Part shown: piece after piece, positions 18,041-27,175 of the stretch
Layout: each line of letters opens with the position of its first letter
How positions within the stretch are numbered: position 1 is the stretch's first letter
DNA from: Dokdonella_A sp963775445
Lineage (GTDB): Bacteria; Pseudomonadota; Gammaproteobacteria; Xanthomonadales; Rhodanobacteraceae
Length of the DNA: 64,000 nt
Assembly (NCBI GenBank): GCA_963775445.1
Contig: CAVZIT010000004.1
Span: 1,488,001-1,552,000 of the forward strand
Direction: 5' to 3'
Translations under genes and position numbers: made by a program
The notes under the pieces: model-generated
What the model was told of the DNA's origin: nothing
What the model saw: the letters and a program-made list of their open reading frames with translations, nothing else
The model's database searches: none

Positions 18041-19194
18041 CACCGCGGTCGTCATCTGTCCCGGGCGCGGGAAGAATCCAGGTGCCGCAACGTCGACTCA
18101 TCGTGTTGTTCGATGGCACCTGGAGCAAGGTGCAGACGCACACGAATGTTGCGCGCATCGCGAAGATGATTGCGCCTTCGGACCCCTCGGGGCGCCCGCA
18201 GATCCAGAAATACATTGCAGGTGTAGGGGTCGAACCGGGCCTTGGTCATCTGCTTGGCGGCGCGTTCGGCTTGGGTCTTTCGGGAAATATCGAGGATGGC
18301 TACCGCTGGTTGTGCCAGGAGTGGATCGACGGGGACGACTTGTTCCTGTTCGGTTTCAGCCGTGGCGCCTACAGCGCGCGCAGTCTCGGCGGAATGATCC
18401 GCAAGTGCGGGCTGCTGCGGCCGGGTACGAACGGCGAAGTGACCCGGAACGCCGTCGGAACCGCTTACGATTTCTATCGCAACGAGGTGAAAGCGGACGA
18501 TACGCAAGCCGTTGCTTTCCGACACAGGTTCTCGCGCGAGATCGCCATCCAGTTCGTCGGCGTCTGGGAAACGGTCGGTGCACTGGGCATCCCCGCCGTC
18601 GCCTCATGGTTTCCATTCGCGCGCGGTCGATATCGTTTCCACGATACCGAACTCAGCGGCATCGTGCGCTTCGCTTACCACGCTCTCGCGCTGGACGAGC
18701 ATCGCGCCGACTTCGCGCCCACCAAGTGGACGCGACTCCCGGCCACGCTCGCCGCAGGGGAATCCATGACCTCGAAAAAAGCATCGCAGGTCGATGTCGA
18801 GCAACGCTGGTTCGTCGGCTGCCACGCCGATGTGGGTGGCGGCGAGATGAGCGATGGCGCCGGGCATCGTCCCGACCCGTTGCCCGACATCGCGCTCGCG
18901 TGGTTGCAGGAAAAGGCGATCGGAGCGGGCCTCGCATTCAACGAACCGTTCGTGCCGGCGCCGGACGCGTTCTCGGCCACGCCCAACGACTCATACACGA
19001 CATTCATGTATGGCCTGTACAAGCTCGTCAAGCGACCCTTTGCACGTCACATCGGCGGTGGCGTCAACGAGACCATCGATGAGTCGGTGTGGCGGCGCTG
19101 GCGTGCCGTGTCCGATTATCGGCCGCCGTCGTTGCTCGCTGCATTGCAAGCCGACGCAGTCGCCACGCCGGCGAGTGTCGAATACCTGGGTTAG
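18037..19194 (+). CDS. DUF2235 alpha/beta-hydrolase (Tle1-like phospholipase family)
   Basis: A 385-residue protein with the DUF2235 pattern: R-L-I-V-L-F-D-G-T-W near the N-terminus and the nucleophile elbow G-F-S-R-G-A-Y-S-A-R (about residues 106-115, catalytic Ser). Further signatures are V-G-V-W-E-T-V-G-A-L-G and G-C-H-A-D-V-G-G, carrying the likely catalytic Asp and His region. Type VI secretion lipase effectors (Tle1) belong here, but no VgrG, Hcp or immunity gene is nearby and no signal peptide is present, so a cytoplasmic role is equally possible. GTG 18037 overlaps the previous stop by four bases (GTGA), suggesting translational coupling; GTG 18082 with GGAAG upstream is an alternative start. 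Confidence 0.82.
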   Translation: MTPRSSSVPGAGRIQVPQRRLIVLFDGTWSKVQTHTNVARIAKMIAPSDPSGRPQIQKYIAGVGVEPGLGHLLGGAFGLGLSGNIEDGYRWLCQEWIDGDDLFLFGFSRGAYSARSLGGMIRKCGLLRPGTNGEVTRNAVGTAYDFYRNEVKADDTQAVAFRHRFSREIAIQFVGVWETVGALGIPAVASWFPFARGRYRFHDTELSGIVRFAYHALALDEHRADFAPTKWTRLPATLAAGESMTSKKASQVDVEQRWFVGCHADVGGGEMSDGAGHRPDPLPDIALAWLQEKAIGAGLAFNEPFVPAPDAFSATPNDSYTTFMYGLYKLVKRPFARHIGGGVNETIDESVWRRWRAVSDYRPPSLLAALQADAVATPASVEYLG

Positions 19195-19225
19195 ACACGC
19201 GCCGAAGGGCCGTCGGGTGTTCGAT

Positions 19226-21628
19226 CTACTCTTCGCGCAACGCAAGACTCGGACTGATCGAGGTTGCCCGCCGTGCGGGTATCCAGCAGGCGATGAGGCC
19301 GACGGCCCCGAGGCATGCGGCGGCGCCGAGAAGGCCCGGCCAGAGGGTCGTATCTGGCGTAACGACCATATTGCCCGCACCCTTCGCCAGCGCGATCGCG
19401 AGAACGCCGCCGATCGCGATGCCGATCGCGCACAAGGCGCCACCGCGTGCCATGACATGCCGCACGATGCGTGGGCTCGATGCGCCAAGCGCCATGCGCA
19501 CGGCGAGTTCCGGTGTGCGTCGCGCGACCAGGAATGCAATGACGCCGGCGACACCGATCGCGGCGAGCAGCAAGCTCACGCCTCCGAACAATGAGACCAC
19601 CGCCATCTGCGCGCGCGGCTCCGCGACATTCACCGACGCCACATGGGTCAAGGTATCGATATCGAACAGCGGGTGATCGGGTATTGCGCGGCGCGCGGCC
19701 TCGCGTACCGCGCCGATCAGCGCCGCTGGATCGCCGTGCGTGCGCAATGCGAGCGACATGGTCGAAAGCGTGATCCAGGTGGTCGGCATGTAAACAGTCG
19801 GTGTGATGTCGCCCGCACGATCGTTCTGGCGCACGTTGCCGACGACACCGACGACGGTCCAGGTCTGGCCATTGCTGAGGGTGACGTGGCGGTCAATGGG
19901 GTCCTTGCCATTCGGCCACAGACGTTTCGCGAGGCCAGCGCTCATCAGTATCGAGTGGCTCGGTTCTCCGCTCTGCGCGAACGTGCGACCGCGAAGCAAC
20001 GGCACGCCGAGCGCATCGAGGAAATCAGTCGTGGCTACGCGCCAGGCGGTCTGCATGCCATGCGTGCGCGCGTCGGCTGCGCTGTCGCCAACTGCAATTG
20101 CCATTGAAGTGGTGTTGAACTGGCCCAGCGGTATCTCGCTGCCGAGGCCGACACGTTCGACACCGGGAACGCTGCGCAGCTCGCCGAGCAGTCGTGCATA
20201 GGATTCGCGATTGCGCAGGTAATTGGTGCCGTTGTCATCGTCCGGCAGCGTGATGCGTGCGGTAAGCACGTGCTGCGGCGTGAAACCCAGCGCGCGAGCC
20301 TGGATATCGCGAAACTGCTGCACCAATAACGCCGATGCGAGGACCAGCACCGTCGCGAGCGCGAACTGCGCGACAATCAACCCTTCGCGCAGAGGACCTT
20401 GCCGCGCATCGGTGGCCGAGCGTCCCGCATGGTGCAGCACGACGGATGCATTTGAATGCGCCGCGGCGATTGCCGGCGCGAGTCCGCACATCAATGCAGT
20501 GAAGCCGGTAATTGCCACTGCAGCCAGTGCGATGGGCGCATCGAGCGCCAGTGCATGCAGGCGTGGCACCTGGGCGGCGAATTGATTCGCGACGACGCGG
20601 ATCGCGAGCGCACCCATGGTTACGCCGAGCGCGCCTCCGATGCCCGCGAGCAACAGACCTTCGCCCACGACCTGTCGTATCAGACGCGCTTGCGTTGCGC
20701 CGAGTGCCAGGCGCACGCCGATCTCGCGTGTACGCTGCGCCGCGCGGGCGATCTGCAGATTGGCGATATTGATGCATGCGACCAGCAACAAAAGCAGGAC
20801 GGCGCCGATCAGGGTAAGCACGCGTGCGCGCAACGGCGCACCGACAATCCAGTCACGCACGGGCATCGACCTGACCGTCCAGTCGCGATTGGCATCAGGA
20901 AACTGCGCAGCCAATTGCGCCGCGACTGTGCGCAACTCTGCATCGGCAGCAGCGCGTGAAACGCCCGGTGCCAGCCGTGCCACCACATTCAAGCGCTTGT
21001 CGCCACGTCCTTGCGTGGCATCGCGCAGCGCGAGCGGCAGCCAGACTTGTGCATCGTTGCTCAAGGCCGATTCGTGCGGCGCGATTCCAATCACCACGTG
21101 CGGGCTGCCATCGATTTGCAACGAGCGTCCTATCACGGTCCGGTCGCTCGCGAAGCGCTGGTGCCACAAGTCTTCACCGATGATCACGGTTCCCGCATGT
21201 GCGCTGTCCTCTTGCGGCGTGAAGCTGCGCCCGGCGATGAGCGGCGTACCAAGGACGTTCCAGATGTTCGGCGTAACCGAGACGCTCGCGAGCCGCGCGA
21301 CGCCGTCGCCAGCCCCAAGGTTCACATTGTCGCTTTGGTACGCGGCGAGATCGGAATAACCGTGGACGCGCTCGGTCCACGACAGATAGTTCGGGCCGGA
21401 AACCGAAAAAAAGTCGATCCCGCTGGTCGGCCGCGACTCGGCAATCGAGTACAGCCGGTCGGCATTGCGATAGGGCAGCGGAGCGAGCAGCACCGCATAG
21501 AGGATGCTGAAGATGGTGGTGACCGCGGCAATTCCGAAGGCGAACATCAGGATGGATGCGATGCTGAAGCCGCGGTTCTGGCGGCTCATGAGCGTGCGAA
21601 TCGCTTGCCTGAGTTCGGAAAGCAGCAT
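19226..21628 (-). CDS. Duplicated ABC permease (ADOP/MacB-FtsX type), orphan
   Basis: An 800-residue inner-membrane permease with two copies of the MacB-PCD plus FtsX unit. The first periplasmic core domain covers about residues 50-235, the first FtsX helix set about 265-405, a second periplasmic domain about 430-640 and the last helices about 675-785. The characteristic F-x-x-R-x-x-E-x-x-V-R-x-A-L-G-A motif is present in both halves (R-T-R-E-I-G-V-R-L-A-L-G-A and R-T-P-E-L-A-V-R-M-A-L-G-A). No ATPase or membrane fusion gene is adjacent, which fits the orphan duplicated-permease family named from Acidobacteria. Function unknown: macrolide or peptide export, or mechanotransmission. Confidence 0.88.
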   Translation of the reverse strand: MLLSELRQAIRTLMSRQNRGFSIASILMFAFGIAAVTTIFSILYAVLLAPLPYRNADRLYSIAESRPTSGIDFFSVSGPNYLSWTERVHGYSDLAAYQSDNVNLGAGDGVARLASVSVTPNIWNVLGTPLIAGRSFTPQEDSAHAGTVIIGEDLWHQRFASDRTVIGRSLQIDGSPHVVIGIAPHESALSNDAQVWLPLALRDATQGRGDKRLNVVARLAPGVSRAAADAELRTVAAQLAAQFPDANRDWTVRSMPVRDWIVGAPLRARVLTLIGAVLLLLLVACINIANLQIARAAQRTREIGVRLALGATQARLIRQVVGEGLLLAGIGGALGVTMGALAIRVVANQFAAQVPRLHALALDAPIALAAVAITGFTALMCGLAPAIAAAHSNASVVLHHAGRSATDARQGPLREGLIVAQFALATVLVLASALLVQQFRDIQARALGFTPQHVLTARITLPDDDNGTNYLRNRESYARLLGELRSVPGVERVGLGSEIPLGQFNTTSMAIAVGDSAADARTHGMQTAWRVATTDFLDALGVPLLRGRTFAQSGEPSHSILMSAGLAKRLWPNGKDPIDRHVTLSNGQTWTVVGVVGNVRQNDRAGDITPTVYMPTTWITLSTMSLALRTHGDPAALIGAVREAARRAIPDHPLFDIDTLTHVASVNVAEPRAQMAVVSLFGGVSLLLAAIGVAGVIAFLVARRTPELAVRMALGASSPRIVRHVMARGGALCAIGIAIGGVLAIALAKGAGNMVVTPDTTLWPGLLGAAACLGAVGLIACWIPARRATSISPSLALREE

Positions 21629-21761
21629 GTGCGGTTCTCCACGTCGCCTGCAATCGGCTTTTTCAGAGGTCAGCTAAGCAATCCATGTGCCACGCGTCGA
21701 CTTCGGCGCCGCCCAAGTGATTGCGCCAAATCGAGCGCCGCCGAACGCACCTGCGTTCGCA

Positions 21762-21843
21762 TCCGGACACCTTCTGTCCGGAAAAAAACCGATGTCCGGA
21801 TGGCCTCGCTGCCCGAGCATTGGCATCATCGAAATGTCCGACA
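21762..21843. promoter_or_regulatory. Cluster of four TGTCCGGA-type half-sites
   Basis: Within 82 bases there are four copies of the same octamer: inverted at 21762-21769, direct at 21775-21782 and 21793-21800, and TGTCCGAC(A) at 21835-21843. The first two form an 8-bp stem with a 5-base loop. It lies in the 409-base gap between the divergent permease gene (start 21628) and the broken gene at 22038. The A-run after the stem is on the wrong strand for a terminator, so an operator is more likely. The rest of the gap shows nothing I can assign. Confidence 0.4.
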
Positions 21844-22037
21844 GGCCGAACGACATATGCGGTTTGGATCATGATCACCCTGCGTCCAGGCCTTGTTGTA
21901 CTCCCGGCTGCGGTGCGAGCACGATGATTTGTTCTTGCACATGTGATCGCGCCGCGTGCATCGCGGCACCGTATGGCCTTCCTTCAGGCGTGTCTTGTAC
22001 GCGCCGCGCGGTGGTTTCCGCAAGAGATGAGGCGAAC

Positions 22038-22982
22038 ATGGATGCTGGGCCCAGCCTTTTGCACGCCGTGAAGTTGCTAGTCCCAAGCATTCGCAGACGC
22101 GCGCTTGCCTCGGGCATTTCGGCGGTCCTGGTCGCCGATGCCGGTTCCGGGCATGCGCTGGAAAATCGGGCATCGCGGGTGCCGACCCCAAACGCCCTGA
22201 CCGTCACGAATTGCGACGACGACGGTCCGGGAAGCCTGAGGGTAGCCCTTGCGAGCCCGGCGAACTTCGATTCGATCGATCTGACGCAACTGACATGCAG
22301 CGTCATCACGCTGACATCCGGGCAGCTGGCCACGTCGCTCGATACCGTGACACTGAACGGCAGCGGGCAGACGATATCCGCTGTCGGCAACAGCCGCGTC
22401 ATCGCGCACTATGGCGACGGAACGCTCTCCGCCACCGGCATTCTTTTTGCGGAAGGCGCCATCTTCGACCAGAACCGGGCTTACGGCCAGAGCCTGCTGG
22501 AGATCTGGAACAGCACCATCGCATTCAATACGGCCACGCTTCCGGCAGGTCCCTACGCCTAGGGTGGTGGAGTGCTGGTTCTCGGCTTCCAGGAATACCT
22601 GAGTCTGCGAAGTTCCATCATCGCGAACAACGTGGGGGGTGGTGCCAGCGACGACCTAAGCCTGAACGGTCCGGGCCAGACCATCATTGGCGCCGGCAAC
22701 TTGATCATGTCGTCGAATGCCGTCGTGCCGCCGGACACGATCAGCAGCGATCCGATGCTTGGTGCGCTCACCGACAACGGCGGGCCGACGTTCAATCTCG
22801 CGCTCATGCCCGGCAGTCCTGCGATTGATGCAGGCAACAATCTGGCCGGATCGACATACGACCAGCGCGGGTCGCGCTTCGAACGCGTTATCGGGTCCGC
22901 CGCGGACATCGGCGCCTACGAAGTGCAACAGCCGCAATCGCCGGAGGAGATCTTCATCGACGGGTTTGACGGAGCGAAGTGA
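22038..22982 (+). pseudogene. Broken polymorphic outer-membrane-type (choice-of-anchor Q / CSLREA-like) protein
   Basis: The reading frame begins at ATG 22038 with GAGG upstream and a hydrophobic leader. It carries a V-T-N-C-D-D-D-G-P-G-S-L-R repeat typical of right-handed beta-helix CSLREA-like exported proteins, and then meets an amber stop (TAG at 22560-22562). The same frame continues with G-G-G-V-L-V and reads on to 22982 with D-N-G-G-P-T, G-S-P-A-I-D-A-G-N and D-I-G-A-Y-E motifs, the standard C-terminal block, ending in E-E-I-F-I-D-G-F-D-G-A-K. The middle seems short for the family, so an internal deletion is also likely. Either a pseudogene or a sequence error; the single in-frame stop is seen directly. 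Confidence 0.8.
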
Positions 22983-23313
22983 TCGGACCAAATGACGAAT
23001 GACTCTGGTTCGTTGGCTGCACTGCCGACGCCGGTCGAGGCGATACGAGCGATAGTGTCGGCCGCCAGCCCGATCGACTGTCAGAAGCACTCCGGCGTGG
23101 TCGCAAGAAAAGTCGATCGGAGCTTGGCTGGCGGTTCCGACCGCTCCGACTTTCAGATCCAGGCATTCACATTGTCGGAATCGTCGTTGCCCAAATTGCA
23201 TCGTTCGGTATCCATCGGCACAATGTTGGTCTCCGATCAACGCTAGAGGGGAATTGGCAATGAATATCGTGCATCGGAACCTGGTAGCCGAATTGCGGGC
23301 AACGGGGATTGAG

Positions 23314-24132
23314 ATGACAAAGTGTGTGCAGGGGCTGGCCATTTCGGTCGCGATATGCGTTCTCTCGGGGTGTGTCCTAAGCAAGGCCACAATGGAGGAA
23401 CGCACTCCAGAACTTGAGTATCCTACAAAAGGAACTCTAGCTCTGACGGTCATCGACGACCGGCCTTTCGTTATCAATGGGGAAAAACCGCAGAGCGTCG
23501 AAGGTATCTTTCGTGACGGTTACGGTATCCCGCATCAGTTCGAAAAGATGCGTGACAAGTCGGACATGGCATACACGGCGCGCATTTCTGAGGTCGTGTC
23601 CAAAGCTTTTTACGATTCGGGAAGCAAGGTAATAGTTCTTCCCGCTCCGAAAGGGTCAACGATTTCGGCCGCAATAGAGGGAATGCGCAAAAACTCTTTC
23701 GACCGCGGACTGATCATTGATGTGAAGGATTCGCGCGTCGATGCAGGCGGCTTTCGCTGGTCTTATTTTTTCGATTATGAAGTCGTGGTTATCGGCCCAG
23801 GAGGCAAGAGGCTTTCTACTAAACGGTATCATGGCGAGGATGTGGATTTTCAGCGTGCGATATTCCACGCAGGCAAGGCTCAGGGGAAATCGTATTCGTA
23901 CGCGGCAGTCCTCGACGTGGAGTACAAGGATAAGTTGTCCGCGTTCCTGAAGGATCGTGAAACTGCCGCGACGCTGAAAGTTTCTGGCGAACGCGTTTCC
24001 AGCGCCGCAGGGGCCGACGTTAAAGGAGATGCTGCCAAGCGGCTCGCTGCGTTGAAAGTCATGCGTGATCAGGGGCTCATAACAAACGAGGATTACGAAA
24101 GAAAGAAGGCGGAAATCTTGAAATCCCTTTGA
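23314..24132 (+). CDS. Lipoprotein with C-terminal SHOCT domain
   Basis: A 272-residue predicted lipoprotein. Residues 1-20 are a signal peptide ending in the lipobox L-S-G-C with Cys20 as the lipidation site. The middle (about 35-215) is a mixed alpha/beta region I do not recognise. The last 30 residues form a SHOCT motif (L-x-x-L-K-x-M-R-D-Q-G-L-I-T-x-E-D-Y-E-x-K-K-A-E-I-L), a short helical module common in bacterial oligomerising proteins. ATG 23314 has GGGGA upstream; ATG 23260 with AGAGGGGA is also well supported and would lengthen the n-region by 18 residues. Base composition is lower in GC than its neighbours, suggesting a later arrival. Confidence 0.72.
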   Translation: MTKCVQGLAISVAICVLSGCVLSKATMEERTPELEYPTKGTLALTVIDDRPFVINGEKPQSVEGIFRDGYGIPHQFEKMRDKSDMAYTARISEVVSKAFYDSGSKVIVLPAPKGSTISAAIEGMRKNSFDRGLIIDVKDSRVDAGGFRWSYFFDYEVVVIGPGGKRLSTKRYHGEDVDFQRAIFHAGKAQGKSYSYAAVLDVEYKDKLSAFLKDRETAATLKVSGERVSSAAGADVKGDAAKRLAALKVMRDQGLITNEDYERKKAEILKSL

Positions 24133-24417
24133 CATCTCGGAGCAGGGAGGTTTGCGACTTTGGGTCTAGCTCGGGGCAGGTCAGCTGGACCAACGAGCCG
24201 AAATCGGCACGTTAATCCGCTCGCTTTTCTTTCACCATTACACCACTCAGGCTAATTGCAGCGGTACGGCTCATGCGCGAGCCGAAGTCGTGCCATGGGT
24301 TTGTCCAGCGAGTTTTCAGCCGGCGCGCAGTCTGCCTGCGCGGAGATTCACTGCAATTCGGCTGGTAAAAATGGCACACCGGGAAGGATCGAATTCGGCG
24401 GACGGAATCCGGACTTG

Positions 24418-24996
24418 ATGTTGTCAGAACTGAATACGACGGAGCAGGGCGTGCGCGATATGGGCCTTCTCAAAGATTTAAAAAGGTTCCAACCACACGA
24501 AGCGCTCGCATACGCTATCGTTCTTCTTTCTCCGCCGCTCGTTGGTCTCGCGGGCGTATCTTGTTTTCTTGCCGAAGCTGTTGGTAGCAGCGCGTACAAG
24601 TGGATCTTGCTGTCGGCTGTTGGAACTAACGTGTTAGTGGAACTGGCGTTCGTTGCGATCGCATTGGCGGCAATGTATGACGAGATCGCTATCACGCTAA
24701 GGGCGCGTGCGGCGATGCTCTCTGGATCCGCATTCTATCTCGCGTCCAGTGTTGTCGGGTTGGCTTGCGCTTGGCCTGACAAATCTGCGGCAGCCTTCGG
24801 TATCTGTCTAGCAATTGGTTGGCTGATATTGGGCATCACGATAAAAAGCGATACGAATGCTTTGGAGTCCGAGCTTGAAGTTTGGCGACGGCACGAGACC
24901 CCTTCATGTCGAAGTAGTCATTTTTACTGGACGCGACGAGAAGAGATTTTTGAGGCGCTAAGGCCGGTGGACTGGAATACACCGCCATCTGTTTAA
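24418..24996 (+). CDS. Hypothetical membrane protein (about four helices)
   Basis: I do not recognise this gene. The product of 192 residues has hydrophobic stretches at about 29-51, 62-85, 97-115 and 120-140, so four membrane helices with a soluble C-terminal tail rich in Glu, Arg and Trp (about 145-192). Starts at ATG 24418 and ATG 24460 are both possible; the latter has AGGG upstream. GC content is lower than the flanks. The 285 bases before it contain a short inverted repeat GCCGA-aa-TCGGC at about 24198-24209 and no other feature. Confidence 0.5.
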   Translation: MLSELNTTEQGVRDMGLLKDLKRFQPHEALAYAIVLLSPPLVGLAGVSCFLAEAVGSSAYKWILLSAVGTNVLVELAFVAIALAAMYDEIAITLRARAAMLSGSAFYLASSVVGLACAWPDKSAAAFGICLAIGWLILGITIKSDTNALESELEVWRRHETPSCRSSHFYWTRREEIFEALRPVDWNTPPSV

Positions 24997-25114
24997 TGCA
25001 ATTTTATCGTCTCACGTGCCAATCGCCCCAAAGCTCTCGAACGGGACTTTGGGCATGTGGCATACAGTCGCGAGGACGTTTATCTTCGCCGCTTGCCCAG
25101 AGGGAGAAAATCCG

Positions 25115-27175
25115 ATGCAGACCCGATTCGTTGCGCGCGCCGCGGCCGGCACGCTGTTCTTCTGTGCCACCGTGGCCACCGCAGGCAATGCACCCGATAC
25201 GCCGACCAGCGCTTTGCCGTACACGCCGAGCCTCAATTTGCAGTCGATGGACCGCTCGGCCAATCCTTGCGTCGATTTCTACCAGTACGCCTGCGGCGGC
25301 TGGATACGCAACAATCCGATTCCGGAAGACCAGTCGAGCTGGAGCGTGTACGGCAAGCTTTATCAGGACAACCAGCGCTTCCTCTGGGGCATCCTCGATG
25401 CGCTCGCGAACAAACCCGACGACGGCAATCCGGTGCGCCACAAGCTCGGCGATTACTTTGCCGCTTGCATGGATGAATCGACGGTCGACCAGCGTGGCGC
25501 AACGCCACTGCGCGCGTCGCTGACGCGCATTGCGGCGATGCAATCCAAGGCCGAGTTGCCGGCCGTGCTCGCGACGCTGCAGCCCGCCACGGCGAGTCGC
25601 GGGTTCTTTTTCTCGTTCGGTTCGGGCCAGGATTTCGGCGATGCAACCAAGGTCATCGGACAGGCAGATCGCGGTGGCCTCGGACTGCCGGATCGCGATT
25701 ACTACCTCAAGCAGGACGCCAAATCAAAGCGGCTTCGCCAGCAGTATCTCGATCACGTGCAGCGCATGTTCGTGCTGCTTGGCGATCCGACGGAAACCGC
25801 AAAGCGCGAAGCCGCGAGGGTCATGACGATCGAGACCGCGCTGGCGAAGGCATCGCTGAGTCGCGTTGCCCGGCGTGATCCGTACAAGGTCTATCACAAG
25901 GTCGATGCGAAAGGCTTGCAGGCGCTGACCCCGGATTTCGACTGGAGCGCGTACCTCGCGCGGCGCGGCCTGTCGGGTGTTGACGATTTCAATGTCGCCG
26001 AACCCGCCTTCTTCAAGGCGCTGGCGGGCGAGATCGACCAGACGAAGCTCGCTGACATCAAGACCTATCTGCGCTGGCATCTGGTGCACGCCGAGGCGCC
26101 TTATCTGTCTTCGGCGTTCGTCGATGCGGATTTTGATTTCTATCGCAAGACGCTGCGCGGTGTGCCGAAGCAGCAGCCTCGCTGGAAGCGCTGCGTTGCA
26201 TTGGTGGACGATCAGCTCGGTGAGGCGCTCGGGCGCGAGTTTGTCGAACGCGCGTTCAGTCCCGCGCTGAAACAGAGCACGTTGCAGATGACCAAACGCA
26301 TCGAGCAGGCGATGCGCACCGACCTTGAACAGCTCGACTGGATGAGTTCGGGAACGCGCGCGAAAGCAATCGCTAAGCTCGATGCGATCGTCAACAAGAT
26401 CGGCTATCCGGACAAATGGCGCGATTACGGCAAGCTCGCTGTGGCGCGCGACGATTTCGCCGGGAACGTCGAACGCGGTAACGAATTCGAAGCGCGTCGC
26501 GAACTCGACAAGATCGGCAAACCGGTCGATCGCGGCGAGTGGGGCATGTCGCCACCGACCGTCAACGCTTATTACGATCCGCAGATGAACGACATCAATT
26601 TCCCGGCCGGCGTGCTGCAGCCGCCGCTGTACGACGCGAAGATGGATGCCGCACCGAACTACGGCGACACCGGCGGCACCATCGGCCACGAGTTGACGCA
26701 TGCCTTCGACGACGAGGGGCGTCAGTTCGACGCGAAGGGGAATCTGAAGGACTGGTGGACGCCCGCGGATGCCAAGGCATTCACCGAGCGCGCGCAATGC
26801 ATTGTCGATCAATACGCGAAATACACGATCGTCGACGACATCAAGATCAACAGCAAGCTGACTGAAGGCGAAGACATCGCCGATCTCGGCGGTCTGGTGC
26901 TCGCGTGGATGGCATGGCGGGCGGACACCGCCGATCAACCGCTGCAATCGATCGATGGACTGAAGCCCGCGCAGCGTTTCTTCATCGGATATGCGCAATG
27001 GGCGTGCGCGGACGAGCGGCCCGAACAGTTGCGCGCAAGCGCGCTGGTGAATCCGCATTCACTACCCAAATACCGCGTCAACGGCCTCATGGGGAATATG
27101 CCGGAGTTCCAGTCCGCGTTCTCGTGCAAGGAAGGTCAGCCGATGGTGGCCGAGAAGCGCTGTCGGGTCTGGTAG
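25115..27175 (+). CDS. M13 family zinc metallopeptidase (neprilysin/PepO-like), exported
   Basis: A 686-residue endopeptidase of the M13 family. Residues 1-23 form a signal peptide. The N-terminal helical domain begins N-P-C-V-D-F-Y-Q-Y-A-C-G-G-W, the family signature. The catalytic domain has N-A-Y-Y-D-P-x-x-N, the zinc motif H-E-L-T-H (about residue 525) and E-G-E-D-I-A-D-L-G-G carrying the third ligand Glu and the stabilising Asp. It ends C-R-V-W, the usual last residues. The start at ATG 25115 has AGAGGGAGAAAA upstream. It acts on peptides up to about 40 residues in the periplasm. Its last 89 bases overlap the end of the converging gene. Confidence 0.93.
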   Translation: MQTRFVARAAAGTLFFCATVATAGNAPDTPTSALPYTPSLNLQSMDRSANPCVDFYQYACGGWIRNNPIPEDQSSWSVYGKLYQDNQRFLWGILDALANKPDDGNPVRHKLGDYFAACMDESTVDQRGATPLRASLTRIAAMQSKAELPAVLATLQPATASRGFFFSFGSGQDFGDATKVIGQADRGGLGLPDRDYYLKQDAKSKRLRQQYLDHVQRMFVLLGDPTETAKREAARVMTIETALAKASLSRVARRDPYKVYHKVDAKGLQALTPDFDWSAYLARRGLSGVDDFNVAEPAFFKALAGEIDQTKLADIKTYLRWHLVHAEAPYLSSAFVDADFDFYRKTLRGVPKQQPRWKRCVALVDDQLGEALGREFVERAFSPALKQSTLQMTKRIEQAMRTDLEQLDWMSSGTRAKAIAKLDAIVNKIGYPDKWRDYGKLAVARDDFAGNVERGNEFEARRELDKIGKPVDRGEWGMSPPTVNAYYDPQMNDINFPAGVLQPPLYDAKMDAAPNYGDTGGTIGHELTHAFDDEGRQFDAKGNLKDWWTPADAKAFTERAQCIVDQYAKYTIVDDIKINSKLTEGEDIADLGGLVLAWMAWRADTADQPLQSIDGLKPAQRFFIGYAQWACADERPEQLRASALVNPHSLPKYRVNGLMGNMPEFQSAFSCKEGQPMVAEKRCRVW

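Noticed and set aside
15254..18055. A 933-codon open frame on the minus strand
   Set aside because: It is antisense to the PAS/GAF/GGDEF/EAL gene, lacks any domain motif and arises from GC-rich codon bias.
18037..19194. Type VI secretion toxin call for the DUF2235 gene
   Set aside because: No VgrG, PAAR, Hcp or immunity gene is close, so the effector label is not supported.
21762..21790. Hairpin followed by an A-run as a terminator
   Set aside because: The run is A on the plus strand, where no gene ends; on the minus strand the T-run comes before the stem. Operator reading preferred.
24140..24260. A possible tRNA-like fragment before the four-helix membrane gene
   Set aside because: The reverse strand has a GGTGTAATGGT stretch resembling a D-arm, but no cloverleaf or T-arm could be built.
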